Shown here in pieces: positions 14,442 through 20,483 of a stretch of 20,483 nt of DNA; position 1 is the first letter of the stretch; each line of letters starts with the position of its first letter. The DNA is from Syntrophomonas sp964422685 (GTDB lineage Bacteria > Bacillota > Syntrophomonadia > Syntrophomonadales > Syntrophomonadaceae). The notes beneath the pieces were generated by a model. The model had not been told where the DNA came from and ran no database searches. It was given only the letters and a program-made list of their open reading frames with translations. Location: contig CAYRCG010000018.1 in the NCBI GenBank assembly GCA_964422685.1, positions 1 to 20,483 on the forward strand. Reading direction: 5' to 3'. The position numbers and the translations under genes were made by a program.

Positions 14442-15824
14442 CCAAGAATAGGCTTCTTCCACCATGCTTTCCAGTTGCATTCCCCGGGAGGCCTTGAACA
14501 GTATGCTATCCTCACTGCCTATATTCTTTTGGAGGAATCCCATACCTTCTTCCTTGGAAGGGTAGTGTTTGACCTGTTTCTCTGTCATACCTGCGGCACG
14601 GGCGCCATCCGCTATCCAGACAGCCCGCTCTCCTACGCAAAGCAAAATATCCACCTGGTTCTGGGCTGCATGGCGACCGACCTCTCGGTGCCCCTCTTGT
14701 TCATAATCACCTAATTCAAACATATCCCCCAAAACCGCTATCAGCCTACCTCTCCCCCGCAATTCCCGAGTAGTTTCCAGGGCATTAATCATGGAAAGCG
14801 GATTGGCATTATAGCTATCATTAATAATTTTGCCTCCTCCCGGCAAGGGGATAATCTCCAACCTTTGCCAACCCGGTTTAAAATCAAGCAGGCTGGATTT
14901 AATGCTTTCTAAAGAAACCCCCAGTAAAAAGGCCATGCCCGCAGCCGCAACTACATTCATAGCCCAACTCCTGGAAGGCAAGGGCAAAAAGAGCTTTTCC
15001 GGTGTACCCAAACAGTTAAAGTCTATCTCTATGCCACGATTCTTTATAGTAGTATTATCTATGCGAAATTCACAATCCTTATTATAGCCAAAGCGGTATT
15101 TTTTCACCGGGTAGAATCGGGCTGCCTCCCCAAGCAGTGGTGAATCTCCATTAATAAGGGCAAAATCTTCAGCCCCGAGCGTTGCCAATACTTCCGTTTT
15201 AGCCCTAGCTATATTCTCCAGGCTCCCTAAAGTTTCCAAGTGCACCTTTTCCACATTGCTGATTAAGGCTGCACTGGGCCGGGCGATTTTAGCCAATTGT
15301 AATAGCTCCCCCTCCCCCCTCATAGCCATTTCTAATACTGCAACCTGATGGGTTTCATCTAGTTGCAATAAGGTCAAGGGAAGGCCGATCTCATTATTAA
15401 AGTTCCCGCTGCTTTTCAAGGTATTAAACCGGGATTGCAGACAAGAGGCTAAAAGTTCTTTGGTGCTGGTTTTACCGACACTACCGGTAATAGCTATTAC
15501 TGGAATATTAAAACTACGCCGGTAGGCGGATGCTAGTTCCTGCAAAGCCTTTAAAGTATCATTAACCATTATTATGCTTTTACCGATGCCGGCTTCCGCT
15601 AGGCAGTCCTCCCGGGAAACAACCGCCGCCACAGCTCCGTTTTCCCATGCCCCTTCCAAAAAATCATGTCCATCATATCTATCTCCTTTTAGGGCAATAA
15701 ACAAATAACCCGGTTTAATGCGGCGCGAATCGATTTCAACCCCGCGGGCTAAAGTCCTCCCATCCCCCGCCAAGAGTTTTCCTTTCATGTTATCAGCCAG
15801 CGTTCCTAACTCCAAATACATCAT
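14424..15824 (-). CDS. murF: UDP-MurNAc-tripeptide--D-alanyl-D-alanine ligase MurF
   Basis: MurF adds the D-Ala-D-Ala dipeptide to complete the UDP-MurNAc-pentapeptide. The 466-aa protein has the N-terminal substrate domain (DSRRIKPGYLFIALKG, 32-47), ATP loop ITGSVGKTSTK (112-122), central FNNEIGLPLTLL and NVEKVHLE, and C-terminal NDSYNANPLSM plus LGDMFELG. Its ATG (15824) overlaps the murE stop in an ATGA arrangement (4 nt), with GAAAGGAAAG as ribosome site, so translation is coupled. A second ATG directly follows. The last codons TTA ACG GTG GTT are part of an inverted repeat that extends toward mraY. Confidence 0.96.
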   Translation of the reverse strand: MMYLELGTLADNMKGKLLAGDGRTLARGVEIDSRRIKPGYLFIALKGDRYDGHDFLEGAWENGAVAAVVSREDCLAEAGIGKSIIMVNDTLKALQELASAYRRSFNIPVIAITGSVGKTSTKELLASCLQSRFNTLKSSGNFNNEIGLPLTLLQLDETHQVAVLEMAMRGEGELLQLAKIARPSAALISNVEKVHLETLGSLENIARAKTEVLATLGAEDFALINGDSPLLGEAARFYPVKKYRFGYNKDCEFRIDNTTIKNRGIEIDFNCLGTPEKLFLPLPSRSWAMNVVAAAGMAFLLGVSLESIKSSLLDFKPGWQRLEIIPLPGGGKIINDSYNANPLSMINALETTRELRGRGRLIAVLGDMFELGDYEQEGHREVGRHAAQNQVDILLCVGERAVWIADGARAAGMTEKQVKHYPSKEEGMGFLQKNIGSEDSILFKASRGMQLESMVEEAYSWLTVVK

Positions 15825-17296
15825 TTTGTCTTTCCTTTCAGGAATTCCGCCGCCACTACCCGGTCATCAAATTCCAGAACCCGGTCCTTTACCAATTGAT
15901 AGCTTTCATGCCCTTTCCCGGCTATAACTACTAAGTCATCGTTACGCGCCAGGTGGATAGCATGTCTTATAGCTTCCCTGCGGTCAACAATTATAGCATA
16001 GCGGGAATTTTCCACCTTATCCATTCCTGGGGTTATTTCTGCAATAATATCCTGGGGCTCTTCACTGCGGGGATTATCTGAAGTAACCACGCAAAAATCA
16101 CTATATTTAGCGGCAATTTCACCCATTAAGGGCCTCTTACCCCTATCCCTGTCACCCCCGCAGCCGAATACACAAATCAAGCGTTTTTTCCCCAATGCCC
16201 GCGCAGTTTTAAGGATATTTTCCAAGCCATCCGGGGTATGTGCATAGTCTACGATAACTGCAAAATCCTGTCCGCAATCCACCTTTTCAAAACGCCCCGG
16301 GACCCCCTCTACCTTAGCCAGGGCAGATTGTATTAAACCAGGGTCTATTCCCTCCTGCAAAGCAAAACTGATAGCAGCCAGGGCATTATAAACACTAAAA
16401 AGTCCGATGAGTTTCATTTTTATGTGCAGGCTTTGGCCCCCGTAGCGCAGCCGAAAACTGCTGCCATTCAGATCAATCTTCAATTCATCGGCTCGGAAAT
16501 CGGCACTATTATTAATACCATAGCTATGACAAGGGACAGTTGTCGCCGCAATAATTTCATCACTCCAAGGATCATCGGCATTAATAATAGCATAGTTTTT
16601 CCCCTCTGCTTTTATCATTTTAAAAAGCCGTAACTTAGCTGCCCGGTAATTGTCCATATCCAGGTGAAAATCGAGGTGGTCCTGGGTCAGGTTGGTAAAC
16701 GCCGCCACGTTGAAATCTATTCCCGCCACCCGATTTAATTGCAAGGCGTGTGATGAAACCTCCATAACCATATAATCGGCCTTCCCCTTCCGGCATAAGG
16801 CCATGAAATCCTCAATCTCCGGAGCCTCTGGAGTGGTATGCTGCATTTCTTTCTGTATTTCCCCCAGTTGGGCATAAAGGGTGCCCATTATAGCTGTTTT
16901 CTTTCCCGCCCTTTTTAAAATGGCTTTGATCAAATGGGTCGTAGTGGTTTTGCCATTGGTTCCGGTTACGGCAATCACCCGCAAGGACTTTGAGGGATGC
17001 CCATAATAGTTTGCGGCTACCAAAGCCAAAGCGCCGCGGCTATCAGGGGTAATCAGCAGGGTCACTTCCCCTCCCCCGCCTAGATCAAGCGGTTTTTCCG
17101 CCAACACCGCCACCGCTCCGTTTTTGACCGCTTGCTCGGCAAATAAATGCCCATCATTCTTTTCGCCGCTTATGCAAACAAACAGATTTCCCGGTTTTAC
17201 TTTCCTGGAATCATAAGCGATTCCGCTTATCTCTTTATCCAAAGAGCCAAACTGCACCTTGATGGTTAGATTCTCTATTATATCAACCAGCTTCAT
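15821..17296 (-). CDS. murE: UDP-MurNAc-L-Ala-D-Glu--2,6-diaminopimelate ligase MurE
   Basis: MurE adds the third, cross-linking residue of the stem peptide. The 491-aa protein contains YDSRKVKPGNLFV (28-40), the ATP loop TGTNGKTTTT (111-120), NLTQDHLDFH, and the lysine K221 (YRAAKLRLF) that is carbamylated in known MurE structures. The amino-acid selectivity motif is D407-N-P-R410 (DNPRSEEP), which in the family marks meso-diaminopimelate enzymes rather than lysine-adding ones. The cell wall is therefore predicted to be of the mDAP type. ATG follows GGGGG at about 11 nt. It lies 30 nt after the PBP gene and overlaps murF by 4 nt. Confidence 0.97.
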   Translation of the reverse strand: MKLVDIIENLTIKVQFGSLDKEISGIAYDSRKVKPGNLFVCISGEKNDGHLFAEQAVKNGAVAVLAEKPLDLGGGGEVTLLITPDSRGALALVAANYYGHPSKSLRVIAVTGTNGKTTTTHLIKAILKRAGKKTAIMGTLYAQLGEIQKEMQHTTPEAPEIEDFMALCRKGKADYMVMEVSSHALQLNRVAGIDFNVAAFTNLTQDHLDFHLDMDNYRAAKLRLFKMIKAEGKNYAIINADDPWSDEIIAATTVPCHSYGINNSADFRADELKIDLNGSSFRLRYGGQSLHIKMKLIGLFSVYNALAAISFALQEGIDPGLIQSALAKVEGVPGRFEKVDCGQDFAVIVDYAHTPDGLENILKTARALGKKRLICVFGCGGDRDRGKRPLMGEIAAKYSDFCVVTSDNPRSEEPQDIIAEITPGMDKVENSRYAIIVDRREAIRHAIHLARNDDLVVIAGKGHESYQLVKDRVLEFDDRVVAAEFLKGKTK

Positions 17297-17326
17297 TTAT
17301 AAGTCGTCCCCCTTCTCGGTTAGTGC

Positions 17327-19444
17327 TTATTCCCCCACCGGTTGAAATTTAACCTTAACGCTGGATCCGCTGCAAATAACCTTCCCGGCTTCAGGCAATT
17401 GCTGATAGGCCAGGCCATAACCCTCCGGTATTAAATGCAGCCCTAGGTCGGCCAATATCCTGGCTACTTCTTTTATCGATTTTCCCTGTAAGTCGGGAAT
17501 GGTAACTTCCGCGCCTTCCTTTCCTCCTTCGAAGGGGGTCAGATGAATTATAACCTCAGACTCCCGCTCCACTTTACTATGGGCTCGGGGGGTCTGTTGC
17601 CAGACCACTGTACCATTTCCGTCGGTAACAACCTTCAAACCCCGCGCTTTTATCAGGGAAACCGCCTCCGATACCGGCAAGTTAACTACATCAGGGACAA
17701 TAAGTTTTTCTTTAGGTTCACTAACCGGCTCGTTTTTACCGGAATCATAGCGGGGTATCTCCAAATATTTAAAAGAATCCTTTAGGATTTCTCGGAAAGC
17801 CGGCGCCGCCACCCATCCCCCATAATAGGGATAACCCTTGGGGGCATCTACCACTACTATGCCCAATAGGCGCGGCTGGTTGGCCGGGGCAAAACCGACG
17901 AAAGAGGCCACATGTTCGTTGCTCATATATCTTCCGTCCGCCCCTACTTTTTGAGCTGTACCCGTTTTCCCGGCTACCTTATAGCCTTCCAAATAAGCAT
18001 TACGTCCCGTCCCATTTACCACTTCACCTTCCAGCATTCCGCAAAGTTCCCGGGCGGTTTCGGGAGAAATGACCTGCCTCACCACCTGAGGCTCCATCTT
18101 TTTAATTACATTTCCCTTGTCGTCAATAACCTGCTTAAGTAGGTGGGGCTTCATCAACTTGCCCTCATTAGCTACCGCCCCTACCGCAACCAATAACTGT
18201 ATAGGGGTAACCGCATTAGCCTGCCCCATGGACATAGTAGCCAGGTCAATCTGCCGTGCCGAAGCTTGAGGGACAATGATCCCTGATGCCTCACCGGGCA
18301 GGTCTATGCCGGTCTTTTGTCCGAAGCCGAATGCCTTAAGATACTTATAGTAGTTTTCTAGGCCTAACTCCAGGCCTATCTGCACAAAAGCCACATTACA
18401 AGATTTTTCTATAGTCTCAGCAAAGCTTTGGCTGCCATGGGCTCTCCTATCGGGACAACCGATAGTTTCCTTGCCCACCTTGACATAACCAGGGCAAAAG
18501 AAGCGGCTATCCGCATTCACTGTGCCTGCCTGCAGGGCCATAGCTGCAGTAGTTATCTTCATAGTCGACCCCGGTTCATAGCTGTCATTAATGCCATAAT
18601 TGCGACGGTTGCCGGCCGGATAGGAGGAAAAATCATTAGGGTCAAAAGTGGGTCGGGAAGCCAAAGCTAGGATTTCCCCGGTAGTAACATCCATTATTAT
18701 AGCTGCGGCTGATTTGGCTTGCCTTTCTTTGAATACTTTGTCCAGTTCTCTCTCCGTAATATATTGAATGCTTTCATCTATGGTCAAGATCAAATTAGCC
18801 CCATCAACCGGGGGGATAAATTTATGGGTAGCCTCCGGGATGGGTCGGTTGTAAGCATCATGTTCAATAATTATGCGACCTTTAGTACCCCCCACCAATT
18901 TATCATAAAAAAAATCTACCCCTTCCAGGCCATTGTTATCAATCCCCGCTATGCCGAGCACATGGCTGGCCAAAGTCCCCTTAGGATAATAGCGGCGACT
19001 CTCTTCCGTAAGCCCAATTCCGGGCAAATCCAATTTTCTTATGGCTTGCGATTTTTCCGGTTCAACCTGCCTTTTCACCCATTCGAAGGAACTATGCCGG
19101 CTAATCCGGCGCAATAGATTCTCCTCATCCATTTCTAAGACCTTTGCTAGTTGGGCGGCAACTTCCTTTTGCTTACCTTGGCTACAAACCGCTGCCGGGA
19201 TGGCATACACTGAATCAGCACTAATCGAAATAGCCAATTCACTGCCATTGCGATCATAGACTATTCCTCTTTTAGATTCTACCGGCACATCGCGCATCCG
19301 GTTTTGCAAAGCTTTTTCCGAGAGTTCGGCTCCTTTGACAAATTGTACCCAAAAGACCCTACTCCCTAAAAGTAAAAATAGAACAGCAAAGAAGAAAAAA
19401 AGCGTTGCAATACGCTTTCTTACTATAAAGCCGGTGGTTTGCAT
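17327..19444 (-). CDS. ftsI: Class B penicillin-binding protein (FtsI/SpoVD type) with two PASTA domains
   Basis: This is a membrane-anchored transpeptidase that crosslinks septal or spore peptidoglycan together with a SEDS polymerase. The 705-aa protein has one membrane segment (about 12-34), a PBP dimerisation domain (about 50-210, with GIVYDRNGSELA) and a transpeptidase domain with active-site S293-T-M-K296, S348-C-N350 and K493-T-G495. Two PASTA domains follow (about 580-636 and 646-703). Bacillus has adjacent pbpB (two PASTA domains) and spoVD (one); here one gene fills the slot. The PASTA count favours a PBP2B-like role, but SpoVD is not excluded. ATG is preceded by GAGGTGG at 6 nt. It lies 18 nt from the ftsL-like gene. 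Confidence 0.94.
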   Translation of the reverse strand: MQTTGFIVRKRIATLFFFFAVLFLLLGSRVFWVQFVKGAELSEKALQNRMRDVPVESKRGIVYDRNGSELAISISADSVYAIPAAVCSQGKQKEVAAQLAKVLEMDEENLLRRISRHSSFEWVKRQVEPEKSQAIRKLDLPGIGLTEESRRYYPKGTLASHVLGIAGIDNNGLEGVDFFYDKLVGGTKGRIIIEHDAYNRPIPEATHKFIPPVDGANLILTIDESIQYITERELDKVFKERQAKSAAAIIMDVTTGEILALASRPTFDPNDFSSYPAGNRRNYGINDSYEPGSTMKITTAAMALQAGTVNADSRFFCPGYVKVGKETIGCPDRRAHGSQSFAETIEKSCNVAFVQIGLELGLENYYKYLKAFGFGQKTGIDLPGEASGIIVPQASARQIDLATMSMGQANAVTPIQLLVAVGAVANEGKLMKPHLLKQVIDDKGNVIKKMEPQVVRQVISPETARELCGMLEGEVVNGTGRNAYLEGYKVAGKTGTAQKVGADGRYMSNEHVASFVGFAPANQPRLLGIVVVDAPKGYPYYGGWVAAPAFREILKDSFKYLEIPRYDSGKNEPVSEPKEKLIVPDVVNLPVSEAVSLIKARGLKVVTDGNGTVVWQQTPRAHSKVERESEVIIHLTPFEGGKEGAEVTIPDLQGKSIKEVARILADLGLHLIPEGYGLAYQQLPEAGKVICSGSSVKVKFQPVGE

Positions 19445-19462
19445 AAATATCCACCTCGTTCT

Positions 19463-19963
19463 TTAATTGCTCTGAGCAGCTAACCGAACCAAGTTATTGT
19501 ATATCTTGGTTAGAGCCTTTTCTTGGTCGTTGTCAGCTATCTCCGATGAAACTTGTTTCATAGTTGCCCTTTCTTCTTTTTCGGCAGGAATCACTACCGC
19601 AAATTTCAAATCTTCCCCCGCCTTTACCATGCCCAAATCCTGGACAGCCATTAATTCTATCCTGTCCAAGGAGCTCTTTTGGGCTATTTCATATTCAATG
19701 CGTCGGTTGGAGTCTTGCAGTTTTTCTATATCCGCTTCCAACCCTACTATCTGGTACCCCATATTGGAAACCGTTATGCATAAACAAACAATCAATAAAG
19801 CCCAAGCGAAGAAAAATAGTCCACTCTTCAATAGCCAGGTTTTTTTACCATCAATCTTTTTATAAGTCCTGCGTATCTTTCTTACTTGTCCGTTACTAAC
19901 TTCCGGATGGATTTCCTTGGGAACGTCCAGAACCCTGGCTAGACTTTGGTTTGCCTGTAACAT
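19463..19963 (-). CDS. ftsL: FtsL-like divisome protein
   Basis: FtsL is a small bitopic protein that links FtsQ/DivIB and DivIC to the septal synthase. The 166-aa protein has a basic cytoplasmic N-terminus (KIRRTYKKIDGKK, 29-41), one membrane segment (about 46-66), then a predicted coiled coil (about 70-97, GLEADIEKLQDSNRRIEYEI). A DLGMVKAGEDLKF segment typical of FtsL/DivIC proteins follows. A charged C-terminal tail of about 40 residues makes it longer than most FtsL. Sequence identity in this family is low, so the call rests on topology and its position between rsmH and the PBP gene. ATG is preceded by GGGAGGAAG. It lies 32 nt after rsmH. Confidence 0.88.
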   Translation of the reverse strand: MLQANQSLARVLDVPKEIHPEVSNGQVRKIRRTYKKIDGKKTWLLKSGLFFFAWALLIVCLCITVSNMGYQIVGLEADIEKLQDSNRRIEYEIAQKSSLDRIELMAVQDLGMVKAGEDLKFAVVIPAEKEERATMKQVSSEIADNDQEKALTKIYNNLVRLAAQSN

Positions 19964-19995
19964 ATTTTATTCTTCCTCCCCCGAATATAGAACTT

Positions 19996-20483
19996 TTAGA
20001 TTTTTTCGGCCACCCGCAGCTTGGCACTTCGGGCCCGTGGATTAACCTCACATTCTTCTTTGGAGGGTACAATCGGCTTACGGTTTATTATCCGAATTTC
20101 CGCCCGATGGTCACAGGTACAAATCGGGCTTTGGCTAGGGCATATACAATCCCTGGCTTTGTCCCTCATAAATTCCTTAACTAAACGGTCTTCCAAAGAG
20201 TGGAAAGTGATGACAGCGAGCCTCCCCCCCGTTTTTAACACCTTTAAGGCCTGCGGCAGTACTTCCTTTAAAGCTTCTAACTCACTATTGACAGCTATCC
20301 TTAAAGCCTGGAAGCTCTTACGCGCCGGATGCTTTCCCCGACGGTAGGCAGCCGGCACTGCAGCCTTGATTATCTCCGCTAGTTGCAGGGTACTATCTAT
20401 AACCTCCGCTTTCCTATGTTGCGCAATCGCCGCAGCTATGCGCCGGGAGTAACGCTCTTCCCCAAAGTCATATAGTATTTGCG
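19996..20483 (-). CDS. rsmH: 16S rRNA (cytosine-1402-N4)-methyltransferase RsmH, 5' truncated by window
   Basis: RsmH (MraW) methylates N4 of C1402 in the 16S rRNA decoding site. The visible 162 or so C-terminal residues read in frame to the window edge, starting QILYDFGEERYSRRIAAAI. They include HPARKSFQALRIAVNSEL, GGRLAVITFHSLEDRLVKEF and the cysteine-rich ICPSQSPICTCDH. Those are standard RsmH segments. The GTG at 20358 is an internal valine, not the start. About the first half of the protein, with the SAM-binding motif, lies beyond the window. It leads the visible part of the cluster; mraZ would be expected upstream. Confidence 0.97.
   Translation of the reverse strand, partial: QILYDFGEERYSRRIAAAIAQHRKAEVIDSTLQLAEIIKAAVPAAYRRGKHPARKSFQALRIAVNSELEALKEVLPQALKVLKTGGRLAVITFHSLEDRLVKEFMRDKARDCICPSQSPICTCDHRAEIRIINRKPIVPSKEECEVNPRARSAKLRVAEKI

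Noticed and set aside
1..20483. CRISPR arrays, tRNA or rRNA genes, prophage or insertion sequence genes
   Set aside because: No spaced repeats, no cloverleaf or rRNA segments, and no transposase or phage genes were seen; the cluster order is intact apart from murB.

Overview
The window carries one long, almost entirely minus-strand gene array: the division and cell wall (dcw) cluster of a spore-forming member of the Bacillota, followed by the spoIIG sporulation locus. Several things point to a Clostridia-type anaerobe, and my impression is something near Syntrophomonadales (lineage is inference). SpoIIGA and sigma-E lie directly after ftsAZ. DUF881 and Sbp (DUF1290) genes lie between ftsQ and ftsA. 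MurE carries the DNPR motif of meso-diaminopimelate-adding enzymes. Four genes use TTG starts. A run of exactly 100 Ns (5547-5646) marks a scaffolding gap, so this is a draft assembly or MAG.

Layout in the direction of transcription (right to left): rsmH (cut by the window edge), ftsL-like gene, ftsI/spoVD-type class B PBP with two PASTA domains, murE, murF, mraY, murD, spoVE/ftsW, murG, murC, murA, ftsQ/divIB, the N gap, a DUF881 gene that has lost its 5' end to the gap, sbp, ftsA, ftsZ, a rho-independent terminator, then spoIIGA and sigE. Beyond sigE is a 268-nt non-coding end that holds a palindromic REP/MITE-like repeat.

The genes work as one pathway. MurA starts UDP-MurNAc synthesis. 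MurC, MurD, MurE and MurF add the peptide. MraY and MurG build lipid I and lipid II. The SEDS protein and the class B PBP polymerise and crosslink. FtsL and FtsQ/DivIB scaffold the divisome, and FtsA and FtsZ form the cytokinetic ring. SpoIIGA is the membrane protease that activates pro-sigma-E in the mother cell. murB, normally found near murC and murA, is not here: murC and murA are only 40 nt apart.

This is mainly a conserved housekeeping region and I see no new protein system in it. The less ordinary signals are non-coding: a long hairpin between murA and ftsQ, nested inverted repeats between mraY and murF, a 218-nt unexplained tail between ftsZ and its terminator, the repeat at the left edge, and an ftsA start whose Shine-Dalgarno sequence overlaps the start codon.
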